The notes: generated from the sequence alone by a model not told the origin. Shown: positions 51,208-60,907, counted from the stretch's first letter. The stretch: 64,000 nucleotides of DNA from Streptomyces sp. NBC_00223 (GCF_036199905.1 NZ_CP108109.1:3085501-3149500), one strand, 5' to 3'. A program made the numbers and translations.

Positions 51208-51484
51208 GCGCACATCTTGCAGGACGGCGGCGCAGGCGTTGCCATGGAACAGGAGTGTGCGCGATGTCACCGGCCCGATCCGAAGGGAGCGGGGTGGACA
51301 CCCCTCGTACGGGGCATGACCGCAGGACAGCCGCGGTACCGGCAGCCGGGACCCACGCGCTCGTCACAGGGCGCACGCGCACGGACGCGGGACGGCCAGG
51401 CTCACCGGGCCCCGCGCCCGCCGGAAAACCGGCACCGGGGACCGCCGCGCCCACCGCCACCCGTTCACTCAGAGGAGCCGCCTC

Positions 51485-52585
51485 ATGTCCGACTTCGTAC
51501 CGGGACTCGAAGGAGTCGTCGCGTTCGAGACGGAGATCGCCGAGCCCGACCGGGAGGGCGGTTCGCTGCGCTACCGAGGGGTCGACATCGAGGAACTCGT
51601 CGGCCATGTGAGCTTCGGGAACGTGTGGGGCCTGCTGGTCGACGGACGGTTCGACCCGGGCCTGCCGCCCGCAGAGCCCTTCCCGATCCCGGTGCACTCC
51701 GGCGACATCCGGGTGGATGTGCAGGCCGCGCTGGCCATGCTCGCGCCCGTGTGGGGCCTGCGCCCGCTGCTGGACATCGACGCCGACCAGGCCAGGGACG
51801 ACCTCGCCCGCGCGGCCGTGATGGCGCTGTCCTACGTCGCCCAGTCCGCGCGCGGGCAGGGGCTGCCGATGGTGCCGCAGCAGGAGATCGACAAGGCCGG
51901 GTCGATCACCGAGCGCTTCATGATCCGCTGGCGCGGCGAGCCGGACCCCCGGCATGTCGCCGCCCTGGACGCGTACTGGACCTCGGCCGCCGAGCACGGC
52001 ATGAACGCGTCGACCTTCACCGCCCGTGTCATCGCCTCGACCGGCGCGGACGTCGCCGCGGCGCTGTCCGGCGCGGTGGGCGCCATGTCGGGCCCGCTGC
52101 ACGGCGGCGCGCCCTCCCGGGTGCTCGGCATGATCGAGGAGATCGAGCGGACCGGCGACGCCGAGGGCTATGTGAAGGCCGCCCTCGACCGGGGCGACCG
52201 GCTGATGGGCTTCGGCCACCGGGTCTACCGGGCCGAGGACCCCCGCGCCCGGGTGCTGCGCCGCACCGCCCGTGAGCTGGGCGCGCCGCGCTACGAGGTG
52301 GCCGAGGCGCTGGAGAAGGCGGCGCTCGCCGAGCTGCACGCCCGCCGCCCGGACCGGGTGCTCGCCACCAATGTGGAGTTCTGGGCGGCGATCATGCTGG
52401 ACTTCGCCGAGGTGCCCGCGTCCATGTTCACGTCGATGTTCACCTGCGCCCGTACGGCCGGCTGGTCGGCCCACATCCTGGAGCAGAAGCGCACCGGCCG
52501 CCTTGTCCGCCCCTCGGCGCGGTACGTCGGCCCGGCGCCGCGGAGCCCGCGGGACGTGCACGGGTACGAGGGCATCGTCCACTGA
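51485..52585 (+). CDS. Citrate synthase-like protein (type 2)
   Basis: A 366-residue citrate synthase family enzyme condensing acetyl-CoA (or a homologue) with oxaloacetate. The N-terminus GVVAFETEIAEPDREGGSLR is typical of short actinobacterial synthases. Catalytic histidines are in GAMSGPLHGGAPSRVLGM and RLMGFGHRVYRAEDPRAR, and the CoA/oxaloacetate region is SMFTSMFTCARTAGWSAHIL. It is shorter than the main gltA-type enzyme (~430 residues), so it is likely the secondary citrate or methylcitrate-type paralogue. The ATG at 51485 follows GAGGAGCCGCCTC. It is divergent from pdxH across ~275 bp. Confidence 0.88.
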   Translation: MSDFVPGLEGVVAFETEIAEPDREGGSLRYRGVDIEELVGHVSFGNVWGLLVDGRFDPGLPPAEPFPIPVHSGDIRVDVQAALAMLAPVWGLRPLLDIDADQARDDLARAAVMALSYVAQSARGQGLPMVPQQEIDKAGSITERFMIRWRGEPDPRHVAALDAYWTSAAEHGMNASTFTARVIASTGADVAAALSGAVGAMSGPLHGGAPSRVLGMIEEIERTGDAEGYVKAALDRGDRLMGFGHRVYRAEDPRARVLRRTARELGAPRYEVAEALEKAALAELHARRPDRVLATNVEFWAAIMLDFAEVPASMFTSMFTCARTAGWSAHILEQKRTGRLVRPSARYVGPAPRSPRDVHGYEGIVH

Positions 52586-52609
52586 GCGCGGACGGCCGCC
52601 GTACGCACC

Positions 52610-52639
52610 GCCGGGGCGGGCCCTCGCGCCCGCCCCGGC
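52610..52639 (+). terminator. Terminator after citrate synthase gene
   Basis: GCCGGGGCGGGC (52610-52621) pairs perfectly over 12 bp with GCCCGCCCCGGC (52628-52639) around the loop CCTCGC, 25 bp after the stop codon. Confidence 0.7.
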
Positions 52640-52686
52640 CCGGCACCCCCGTACGGGCCGGTCCCGCGCCCGTGACCAGGCCGTGA

Positions 52687-53892
<1,206 letters not shown>

Positions 53893-53913
53893 TCCCGACC
53901 GCGCCGAGTCACT

Positions 53914-53944
53914 GAGCGCCCGGGCCGCGAAGGCCCGGGCGCTC
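53914..53944 (+). terminator. Strong terminator after serC
   Basis: GAGCGCCCGGGCC (53914-53926) pairs perfectly over 13 bp with GGCCCGGGCGCTC (53932-53944) around the loop GCGAA. Confidence 0.8.
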
Positions 53945-54017
53945 CCGGCTCTCCACAGGCCGGGCGATCACCCCCTCGACAGCTCAACCCCTCGACAGCG
54001 GGCCGCCGACCGGGCCC

Positions 54018-55094
54018 TCAGTCCCGCCGGCCCCGCCGCAGCAGCTTCCGCAGGCCCACCCCGGCGGCCCCGATGCCCAGCAGCACGACGAGGCCCTTCA
54101 CCTTGCTCCCGGTGTTCAGGTGCTCGTTCTCGGCGTCCGTGCCCTTCGTCCCGTTCGTGGCGGCGGGCGAGGCGGTGGCCGTCGCGGTGGCCGTAGCAGT
54201 GCCCTTCGCGGTGGCCTCGGTGGTGTCCGACGCGCGTGCGCCCGCCGGAGCGACGCTGTCGGGCAGCTCCGCCCCCCTCAGCGGCTCCCGCCACACCGCG
54301 CTGTCGCTGCCCTCGCTGCCGTACATCACCGCCCGGCCGTCCCGGGTGAAGGCGACGGACTCGCCCTGCCGCTGCATGGGCAGCGTGAGGGAGCCGATCC
54401 GCTGCGGGCGGCCGTCCACCCAGCGGTAGGCGTCGGCCCAGAAGTAGCCGCGCAGCACCAGACGGGTGCCGTCGGGCGAGAAAGCGCCGTCGGTGACCCA
54501 GGGGACGTCGCCTATGCTGCGAAAGAAATTGACACCCTGGGCGCTGAGCTTGGCGGGCCCCTCGTAGAGATGGCCGCCCTTCTCGTTCTTGCTGGCTATG
54601 TAGACCCGGCCGGTCTTCGGCTGCACCATCAGCGCCTCGGCGTTGCGCGGACCTGCGTCGTACTTGACGGTGTAGCGGGTGATGTCCACGGTCTGGTCGC
54701 GCAGGGCCTTGGGCTCGGCGAAGCGGTAGATCCACACCTCGGGCCAGGTGCCGTCGAGGTTGTCGCCGATGTCGCCGACGTACAGATCGCCGTCGGGGCC
54801 CATCGAGACGGCCTCCACGTCGCGGGCGTTCACCCCCCGCATCGTCACCCTGGCGACGGTCTTCCCCGTGGCCGAGTCGACGGCGTAGACATACGGCCCG
54901 TCGCCGCTGTCGTTGTGCGTCCAGTACACCCCCGGGTGCAGCCGGCTCGCGACCAGTCCGCTGGACTCGGTGATCCGCGGGTCAGTGATCCTGAACGCCG
55001 CGGAGGGCCCGCTGTCGGCGACGGCGGGCGCGGCGGAACCGCAGGTCAGAACGAAGACGGCAAGGCCGGCGGCCGCCGGGAGATACGCGCGCAT
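54018..55094 (-). CDS. Secreted/anchored beta-propeller-like protein
   Basis: A 358-residue exported protein. The signal peptide is YLPAAAGLAVFVLTCGSAAP with cleavage after AVA (~residue 26). The body carries repeated blade-like strands (ESSGLVASRLHPGVYWTHND, YVYAVDSATGKTVARVTMRG, VTDGAFSPDGTRLVLRGYFW, ESVAFTRDGRAVMYGSEG), like an esterase-like-phytase or WD40-type propeller. A low-complexity Ala/Thr stretch (GTATATATATASPAATNG, residues ~297-314) precedes a single C-terminal helix (GLVVLLGIGAAGVGLRKLL) and basic anchor RRGRRD. Ligand or enzyme activity is unknown. It is divergent from the GDSL esterase. Confidence 0.75.
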   Translation of the reverse strand: MRAYLPAAAGLAVFVLTCGSAAPAVADSGPSAAFRITDPRITESSGLVASRLHPGVYWTHNDSGDGPYVYAVDSATGKTVARVTMRGVNARDVEAVSMGPDGDLYVGDIGDNLDGTWPEVWIYRFAEPKALRDQTVDITRYTVKYDAGPRNAEALMVQPKTGRVYIASKNEKGGHLYEGPAKLSAQGVNFFRSIGDVPWVTDGAFSPDGTRLVLRGYFWADAYRWVDGRPQRIGSLTLPMQRQGESVAFTRDGRAVMYGSEGSDSAVWREPLRGAELPDSVAPAGARASDTTEATAKGTATATATATASPAATNGTKGTDAENEHLNTGSKVKGLVVLLGIGAAGVGLRKLLRRGRRD

Positions 55095-55141
55095 GCACCC
55101 CAGTGTCCATGGTCCCCCGCAGGTCCGGGATGATGCCCCGC

Positions 55142-55822
55142 ATGCGTTACCTCTTCGTCGGCGACTCGATGACCGTCGGCACCGCGGGCGACTACACGTG
55201 GCGCTACCGCATGTGGCAGCACCTGTGCGGCCTCGGCGAGCCCTTCTCGGTGGTGGGCCCGCGCACCACGCTGTACGACAGATCGGCCGACGCGGCGGTC
55301 TCCGCGGACTACGCGGACCCGTCCTTCCCGCCGCGCGCCCGGCGCCATCTCGCGGGCTGGGGCGAGGGCTGGCAGCACATGGTCCCGCTGATCGGCGACG
55401 CGGTACGCGACCACCGCCCGGACGTACTGCTGATATCGCTCGGCCTGATCGACCTCGGCTTCTACACCGACGCCGAGCAGACGGCCGTCAACGTACGGCA
55501 CTTCATCGACGCCGCCCGCGCGGCCAGGCCCCGGGTGCGGATGGTGCTGCTGCCGGTGATCGCGAACATCAGGGCCGACCTCGACCCGGGCTTCGGCGAC
55601 CAGTGCGCGGAGCTGAACGACCGGATGGCCAAGGCGGTCGCCGAATACGACACCGCCGCCTCGCCGCTGCTGATGGCCTCCCGGCCCGAGGGCTACGACG
55701 TCAATCTTCACACCTACGACGGCACGCACCCCAACGCGGCGGGCGAGCACAAACTCGCGGCGGCCTTCGCGAACGCGATGCACCAGGCGTGGGACCTCGG
55801 AGCGCCGTACGACGAGGACTGA
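55142..55822 (+). CDS. SGNH/GDSL-family hydrolase
   Basis: A 226-residue intracellular esterase-like protein. The block I motif YLFVGDSMTVGTAGDYTW contains the nucleophilic Ser, and block V is YDGTHPNAAGEHKLAAAF (Asp and His). PDVLLISLGLIDLGFYTDAE replaces the usual GxND of block III with G-L-I-D, which is unusual and could alter the oxyanion hole. No signal peptide. The ATG at 55142 is used; an in-frame ATG at 55130 with AGG upstream is an alternative. The substrate is unknown. Confidence 0.8.
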   Translation: MRYLFVGDSMTVGTAGDYTWRYRMWQHLCGLGEPFSVVGPRTTLYDRSADAAVSADYADPSFPPRARRHLAGWGEGWQHMVPLIGDAVRDHRPDVLLISLGLIDLGFYTDAEQTAVNVRHFIDAARAARPRVRMVLLPVIANIRADLDPGFGDQCAELNDRMAKAVAEYDTAASPLLMASRPEGYDVNLHTYDGTHPNAAGEHKLAAAFANAMHQAWDLGAPYDED

Positions 55823-55828
55823 CGCGGC

Positions 55829-55847
55829 GGGCGCCTTCCGGGCGCCC
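55829..55847 (+). terminator. Short hairpin after the GDSL gene
   Basis: GGGCGCC (55829-55835) pairs with GGCGCCC (55841-55847) around TTCCG, 7 bp after the stop codon. Confidence 0.55.
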
Positions 55848-55886
55848 GGCCTGCCCGGGGGGCGTTCCGCCGGCACGGCGTGCGGT

Positions 55887-55922
55887 CCGGGTGGGCCGCC
55901 CTGCGGCGGACGGCCCACCCGG
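55887..55922. terminator. Strong hairpin downstream of the minus-strand remnant
   Basis: CCGGGTGGGCCG (55887-55898) pairs perfectly over 12 bp with CGGCCCACCCGG (55911-55922). It lies about 65 bp below the stop of the minus-strand gene remnant and would have terminated that gene. Confidence 0.65.
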
Positions 55923-55986
55923 AACTCCTGTCGTGGCGCGGTGCCGGAGAGTGGCCCCGGCACGGGTACCGCTTCCCGGCGCCGGG

Positions 55987-56440
55987 CTACTGTGCGGTCA
56001 GGGTGAAGCTCTGGGCGGGGCCGCCGTTGCCGGTCGACCCGTCGGCATCGTCCACGCACTTGCCGCTGTTGGTGTTCTTCACCGTGTACCACATGGCGGT
56101 GTCGATCGGACCGGTGCCGCCCCCGCCCGAGGAGGAGGTCGTCACCGTCACCGTGTTCGACGCGGCCGACACGTTCCCCGCCGCGTCCACCGCCTTGACC
56201 GTGTACGAGTACGACGTCGACGCGCTCAGACCCGAATCCGTGAACGACGTACCCGAGGCGGTACCGACCTGGCCGCCGCCACGCCAGACCTGATACCCCG
56301 TCACCTCCACATCGTCCGTCGACGCCTTCCACGCCAGGGACACCGACGTGCCCGACACGGTCGCGGCCAGACCCGACGGAGCCGAGGGAGCCGTCGTGTC
56401 GCCGCCACCGCTCGTGCCCTGTGTCCAGGTGAAGTGGCCG
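55987..56440 (-). pseudogene. 3' remnant of a secreted FN3/carbohydrate-binding protein
   Basis: Reading leftward from about 56440, the frame gives FTWTQGTSGGGDTTAPSAPS followed by a whole fibronectin III domain (VSLAWKASTDDVEVTGYQVW, SYSYTVKAVDAAGNVSAASN), a Gly/Ser linker, and the start of a ricin-B-type binding motif (WYTVKNTNSGKCVDDADGS). It then runs into an early stop. FN3 linkers of this exact style occur in Streptomyces chitinases and cellulases. Upstream of 56440 the frame loses all similarity because the opposite strand encodes another remnant, so the catalytic part and promoter are missing. Confidence 0.75.
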
Positions 56441-56835
56441 GCGCGGCCACCGCCACCCCCTTCCCCGCGGGCCAGGGCCCGGCCCCGGCCGTGCTCGACA
56501 ACGACGGCAGCACCCGCTGGACCAGCGGCGCCGCCCAGGAGCCGGGCCAGTACGTCCAACTGGACCTCGGCCGCCGAACGGCCTTCCGCGGCGTCGCGAT
56601 CGACTCCGGCGACGATCTCGGCGACTGCGCCCGCGGCTGGCGGCTGTCCGTCAGCGACGACGGCGCCCACTGGCGGACAGCCGCGCAGGGCACCGGCACC
56701 GGCACCGGCACCGGCACCGGCCAGCTCACCACCGCCGACCTGCACCGCACCACCAGTGCCCGCTACCTGCGCGTCACCCAGACCGGCACGGCAGGCAACT
56801 GGTGGAGTCCGGCCGGCATCCGCCTCTACCGCTGA
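56428..56835 (+). pseudogene. 3' remnant of a protein ending in an F5/8-type C (CBM32) domain
   Basis: From about 56428 the plus strand encodes GAATATPFPAGQGPAPAVLD then WTSGAAQEPGQYVQLDLGRR, TAFRGVAIDSGDDLGDCARG and TSARYLRVTQTGTAGNWWSP, a complete discoidin/CBM32 domain with its terminal IRLYR. No start codon, signal peptide or catalytic domain lies in frame upstream. A run of five GGCACC hexamers near 56689-56720 encodes Gly-Thr repeats inside the domain. It abuts the minus-strand remnant head to head at ~56430. Confidence 0.75.
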
Positions 56836-56946
56836 CCGGCCGTCGGACGCGCGTCACGCCGCCCGACCCGAGCTGGGCGGGTCAGGGCACCCGCCCGGCC
56901 CCCCGGCCCTTGATTCGAGCGCACTCGAAGAGCTTGGCTGAGTGCC

Positions 56947-57942
56947 ATGGAGTACACACAGCTCGGACGTACCGGCCTCAAGGTCAGCCGCCTGGTTCTC
57001 GGCACGATGAACTTCGGCCCGCAGACCGGTGAGGAGGACAGCCACGCGATCATGGACGCGGCGCTCGCCGCGGGCGTCAACTTCTTCGACACCGCCAATG
57101 TCTACGGCGGCAGTGAGGGCAAGGGCCGCACCGAGGAGATCGTCGGCAGCTGGTTCGGCCAGGGCGGCGGCCGCCGGGACAAGACGGTGCTCGCCACCAA
57201 GGTCTACGGCAACATGTCCGCGCCCGGCGAGGAGTGGCCGAACTACGACCGGCTCTCGGCGCTCAACATCCGCCGCGGGGTCGAGGCGAGCCTCAAGCGG
57301 CTGGGCACGGACTACATCGACCTCTACCAGTTCCACCACGTCGACCGGTCCGCGCCCTGGGACGAGATCTGGCAGGCGATCGACGTCCTGGTCCAGCAGG
57401 GCAAGATCCTCTACGCGGGCTCCAGCAACTTCGCCGGATGGCACATCGCGCAGGCCAACGAGGCCGCCGCCAGGCGCGGTTCGCTCGGCCTGGTCAGCGA
57501 GCAGTGCCTCTACAACCTCGCCGAGCGCAGCGCCGAGATGGAGGTCGTCCCGGCCGCGCGGTTCTACGGCCTCGGGGTGATCCCCTGGTCGCCGCTGAAC
57601 GGCGGGCTGCTCGGCGGGGCGCTGCGCAAGGAGCGCGAGGGCGGCGGCTCCCGGTCGGTCACCGGCCGCTCGGCGGACGCGCTCAAGTCCTCCGAGCAGC
57701 GCGAGCAGATCCAGGCGTACGAGGACCTGTGCGACAAGCACGAGGTGGACCCGGGTGACGTGGGTCTGGCCTGGCTGCTGACCCGCCCGGGGGTGACCGG
57801 TCCGATCGTCGGCCCGCGCACCGGCGATCAGCTGGACTCGGCGCTGCGGGCGGTGGACCTCACACTGTCCGAGGAGTTCCTGACGGCGCTGGACGAGATC
57901 TTCCCGGGCCCGGGCCCGTCCCCGGAGTCGTTCGCCTGGTGA
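56947..57942 (+). CDS. Aldo/keto reductase
   Basis: A 331-residue NADPH-dependent aldo/keto reductase. The TIM-barrel fingerprint is present: GVNFFDTANVYGGSEGKGRT gives catalytic Asp and Tyr, LATKVYGNM the Lys, and DLYQFHHVDRSAPWDEIW the His. The cofactor loop reads GPIVGPRTGDQLDSALRAVD. The N-terminus MEYTQLGRTGLKVSRLVLGT is canonical. The physiological substrate is not predictable. It stands alone after the remnant region and may be the first intact gene right of that deletion. Confidence 0.9.
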   Translation: MEYTQLGRTGLKVSRLVLGTMNFGPQTGEEDSHAIMDAALAAGVNFFDTANVYGGSEGKGRTEEIVGSWFGQGGGRRDKTVLATKVYGNMSAPGEEWPNYDRLSALNIRRGVEASLKRLGTDYIDLYQFHHVDRSAPWDEIWQAIDVLVQQGKILYAGSSNFAGWHIAQANEAAARRGSLGLVSEQCLYNLAERSAEMEVVPAARFYGLGVIPWSPLNGGLLGGALRKEREGGGSRSVTGRSADALKSSEQREQIQAYEDLCDKHEVDPGDVGLAWLLTRPGVTGPIVGPRTGDQLDSALRAVDLTLSEEFLTALDEIFPGPGPSPESFAW

Positions 57943-57994
57943 GCCTGGTGAGCAACGGCACCCGCTGAAAGGCCGGGCCGGGCGCCGCCGCGGT

Positions 57995-58081
57995 TCAGCG
58001 GACCGCGGCGGCGATCGCCACCACCACGAGCATCAGGACGAAGGCGGCGGTCATCACACGAGTACGGGTCTTGGGGTCCAC
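57995..58081 (-). CDS. 28-residue single-helix membrane peptide
   Basis: GTG at 58081 opens a frame encoding VDPKTRTRVMTAAFVLMLVV followed by VAIAAAVR and TGA: a basic cytoplasmic N-terminus and one membrane helix. The composition is sharply unlike the Arg/Pro-rich non-coding frames here, and the peptide is well-formed. The ribosome site is weak (GGGGGCGG about 13 nt upstream). It is 3' to the aldo/keto reductase on the opposite strand and upstream of thpR's terminator region; no partner is evident. Confidence 0.45.
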   Translation of the reverse strand: MDPKTRTRVMTAAFVLMLVVVAIAAAVR

Positions 58082-58167
58082 GCACCGAGGTTAACCGCCC
58101 CCGCCCACCCCCCACCGACGGGCCCATCCAGCGGAAAGCCAGAGACCCGACCCGAAGGGGCACCCCG

Positions 58168-58791
58168 TCAGGGGCGCTGGGGGTACCCCCGGCGAAGCCT
58201 GGGGGCGGAACCGCGCGAGGACCCCCCACCGGCCAGCGGCCAGGACACCACCGTGTCGTAGCGCGGCTGCTCGCCGGGCACCCCGGAGCGCGGCGGTGAG
58301 CTGCGGACCAGGTGGAGGGTGTCCGCGGTCCAGGGCGAGCCGCGGAAGTCCGCCAGCGCGTCGGCGAGGGGCCGCAACGGCACCGGGGCGCGCCTCGCGG
58401 TACGGGCCAGCGTGAGGTGGGCCCGGAAGTTCCCCTCGGCGGGCACGGCCCCGGCCCGCCGCGCGGCCGCCCGTACGGAGTCGGCGAGCCCGGCCAGACC
58501 GCTCAGGTCGCCCTCGGCGCCCGCCCACAGCGCGCGGTCCCCGAACCGCCCGCCGCCGGACAGCCGCAGCGGGTACGGGCCGTGTCGGCGGGCCGCCCGG
58601 CCGAGCCGTTCGTCCAGCTCCGGCCGTACGTCGTCGGGCACCTCGCCGAGGAACGCCAGGGTGAGGTGCCAGCTCTCGGGAGCGGTCCAGCGCAGCTCCC
58701 GGCCGCCGGGCAGGGCGCGTACGGGACCGAGCGCCGCGGCCAGTTCCGCGGTCGCGGCGGCGGGCGGCAGGACCGCGACGAAGAGTCTCAT
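58168..58791 (-). CDS. thpR: RNA 2',3'-cyclic phosphodiesterase (2H, ThpR/LigT-like)
   Basis: A 207-residue 2H phosphoesterase, which opens 2',3'-cyclic phosphate RNA ends (historically 2'-5' RNA ligase). Both HxTx motifs are present: ESWHLTLAFLGEVPDDVRPE near residue 42 and GNFRAHLTLARTARRAPVP near residue 123. The N-terminus MRLFVAVLPPAAATAELAAA is typical. The tail after PRYDTVVSWPLAG is basic and disordered. The ATG at 58791 overlaps the MFS stop (ATGA), so it is the last gene of a marR-MFS-thpR operon. Confidence 0.88.
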   Translation of the reverse strand: MRLFVAVLPPAAATAELAAALGPVRALPGGRELRWTAPESWHLTLAFLGEVPDDVRPELDERLGRAARRHGPYPLRLSGGGRFGDRALWAGAEGDLSGLAGLADSVRAAARRAGAVPAEGNFRAHLTLARTARRAPVPLRPLADALADFRGSPWTADTLHLVRSSPPRSGVPGEQPRYDTVVSWPLAGGGSSRGSAPRLRRGYPQRP

Positions 58792-60257
58792 GCCGCCGAG
58801 GACACCCGGGCGCCGGCCGGTCCGGGTCCGGCATCGGGCCCGGAACCGGAGGGGTCCGGTACGGCGCCGGAGGAGTCCGGTGCGGCGTCGGCGTCCGGCG
58901 CCGCCTCGGACTCGGCGGCCGCCGCCGCGGCCGGGTCGCGGGGCACGAAGGCGATCAGCGGGCGGCGGTCCTTGCCGCGCGGCAGGTTGACGCGTACCCG
59001 CAGCCCGCCGGTCCGGGCGAGCACCAGGCCCACCGCGGCAGCGGCGGCGGCGGAGATCAGGCCGCCGGACAGGAAGCCGATCCGGGCTCCGTAGGTGTCG
59101 GTGACCCAGCCCATGACCGGGCCGCCGATCGGGGTGCCGCCGACGAAGACCATCATGTACAGGCTCATCACGCGGCCGCGCATGGCCGGGTCGGTGGTGG
59201 CGAGCTGCACGGTGGCGTTGGCCGAGGTGTTGAAGGTCATACCGAACACACCGACCGGGACCAGCAGCGCGGCGAACAGCCAGAAGGCGGGGGCCATCGC
59301 GGTGCCGGCCTCCAGCAGGCCGAAGACGGCGGCCGCGGCGACCAGCATGCGCAGCCGGGTGCGGCTGCGGCGGGCCGCGAGGAGGGCGCCGAGCAGCGAG
59401 CCCGCGGCCATCAGGGTGTTCAGCAGGCCGTAGGCGCCGGCCCCGCTGTCGAAGACCTTGTTGGCGTAGGCGGAGAGCCAGATCGGGAAGTTGAAGCCGA
59501 AGGTGCCGATGAAGCCGACGAGCACGATCGGCCAGATGAGTTCGGGGCGGCCGGCGACGTAGCGCAGGCCCTCGCGGAGCTGGCCCTTGGCGCGCGGGAC
59601 GCGTTCGATGATGTGCAGCTCGGAGGTGCGCATCAGCAGCAGGCCGGTCAGCGGGGCCAGGAAGGACACTCCGTTGATCAGGAAGGCCCAGCCGCTGCCC
59701 ACGGCGGTGATCAGCACACCGGCGACGGCGGGGCCGACCAGCCGGGCGGCCTGGAAGTTGGCGGCGTTGAGCGAGACCGCGTTGCGTACGGCGGTCGGGC
59801 CGACCATCTCGACCACGAAGGTCTGCCGGGTCGGGTTGTCCACGACGGTGACCATGCCGAGCAGGAAGGCGATCGCGTAGACGTGCCACACCTGGACGAC
59901 ACCGCTGAGGGTCAGGCCGGCCAGCAGCAGACCGAGCAGGCCCAGGGCGGCCTGGGTGCCGAGCAGGATCTGCCGCTTGGGGTAGCGGTCGGCGATCACC
60001 CCGCCGTACAGCCCGAAGAGCAGCATCGGCAGGAACTGCAGGGCGGTGGTGATGCCCACCGCGAAGGACGAACCGGTGATGCTGAGCACCAGCCAGTCCT
60101 GGGCGATCCGCGACATCCAGGTGCCGGTGTTGGACACCACGGCGCCGGTCGCGAAGAGCCGGTAGTTGCGGACCTTGAGGGCACTGAACGTGCTGGTCCT
60201 CTTGTCCGCGGGACGGTCAGGTTCGGTTGCGGTGTCTGGTCCGGCTGCCGAACTCAA
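58788..60257 (-). CDS. MFS transporter (enterobactin exporter/EntS-like group)
   Basis: A 489-residue MFS protein of the MFS_3/EntS-like type. TM1 region RNYRLFATGAVVSNTGTWMS, then LFGLYGGVIADRYPKRQILL (motif A-like) and TVVDNPTRQTFVVEMVGPTA are diagnostic of this group. A C-terminal ~60-residue extension is Ala/Asp/Pro/Ser-rich. It begins with TTG at 60257 after GGGGGAGG (11 nt). The MarR gene lies 102 bp upstream on the same strand and probably controls it. EntS-like members export siderophores or drugs; the substrate here is unknown. Confidence 0.85.
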   Translation of the reverse strand: MSSAAGPDTATEPDRPADKRTSTFSALKVRNYRLFATGAVVSNTGTWMSRIAQDWLVLSITGSSFAVGITTALQFLPMLLFGLYGGVIADRYPKRQILLGTQAALGLLGLLLAGLTLSGVVQVWHVYAIAFLLGMVTVVDNPTRQTFVVEMVGPTAVRNAVSLNAANFQAARLVGPAVAGVLITAVGSGWAFLINGVSFLAPLTGLLLMRTSELHIIERVPRAKGQLREGLRYVAGRPELIWPIVLVGFIGTFGFNFPIWLSAYANKVFDSGAGAYGLLNTLMAAGSLLGALLAARRSRTRLRMLVAAAAVFGLLEAGTAMAPAFWLFAALLVPVGVFGMTFNTSANATVQLATTDPAMRGRVMSLYMMVFVGGTPIGGPVMGWVTDTYGARIGFLSGGLISAAAAAAVGLVLARTGGLRVRVNLPRGKDRRPLIAFVPRDPAAAAAAESEAAPDADAAPDSSGAVPDPSGSGPDAGPGPAGARVSSAA

Positions 60258-60359
60258 TCGGAAATCGCCTCCCCCTCGTCGGGTTCGTCAGGTCAATCGG
60301 TGCGCCGGGCAGGCCGGGGGCCGGCCGCCGGTGGGCGGTCGGCCCCGCGGGCCCGGGTG

Positions 60360-60794
60360 TCACAGGTGTGCGAGCTTCTCCAGGACGGGAGCGGCCTGGC
60401 GCAGGATGGCCCGCTCCTCTTCGTCGAGGCCCTCGGCCAGCTCGGCCAGCCAGGCGTTCCGCCGGTTGCGGCTCTCGGCGAGCATGGCCTCGGCCTGCTC
60501 GGTGCGGCTCACCACGACCTGGCGGCGGTCGTCGGGGTGCGGGTCCCTGCGGACCAGCGCCTTGGCCTCCAGCATCGCCACGATGCGGGTCATCGACGGG
60601 GGCTGTACGTGTTCCTTGCGGGCCAGCTCCCCCGGGGTCGACGGCCCGCAGCGGGCCAGGGTGCCCAGCACCGACATCTCGGTCGGGCTGAGCGATTCGT
60701 CGACACGCTGGCTGCGGAGCCGGCGCGAGAGCCGCATCACGGCTCCGCGCAGCTCGCTCACCGCGGCGCGGTCGTCCTCGGACAGTTCGGTCAC
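60360..60794 (-). CDS. MarR-family transcriptional regulator
   Basis: A 144-residue winged-helix regulator. The core is LSPTEMSVLGTLARCGPSTP, the recognition helix is QPPSMTRIVAMLEAKALVRR, and the wing is DPHPDDRRQVVVSRT. The C-terminal helices (EGLDEEERAILRQAAPVLEK) form the dimer interface. The GTG at 60794 lies 5 bp below a 26-bp imperfect palindrome (60799-60824), so it is likely autoregulated. It heads the operon containing the MFS exporter and thpR. Confidence 0.87.
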   Translation of the reverse strand: MTELSEDDRAAVSELRGAVMRLSRRLRSQRVDESLSPTEMSVLGTLARCGPSTPGELARKEHVQPPSMTRIVAMLEAKALVRRDPHPDDRRQVVVSRTEQAEAMLAESRNRRNAWLAELAEGLDEEERAILRQAAPVLEKLAHL

Positions 60795-60798
60795 TTCT

Positions 60799-60824
60799 TT
60801 AGGTTAGCTCATTACCTAGGCTAA
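60799..60824. promoter_or_regulatory. 26-bp imperfect palindrome at the MarR gene start; resembles an iron box
   Basis: TTAGGTTAGCTCA (60799-60811) faces TTACCTAGGCTAA (60812-60824), 9 of 13 positions being symmetric. It covers the segment just upstream of the GTG. Its left part matches the first nine bases of the DtxR-family iron box (TTAGGTTAG). Confidence 0.6.
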
Positions 60825-60907
60825 GTACACTTGGGCCGCGCCGCCCCGGGAAGACCCCGCGAACAGCCCCGTAAAGGCCCCGACCGACCCCCGGCACCCC
60901 AAAGCGA

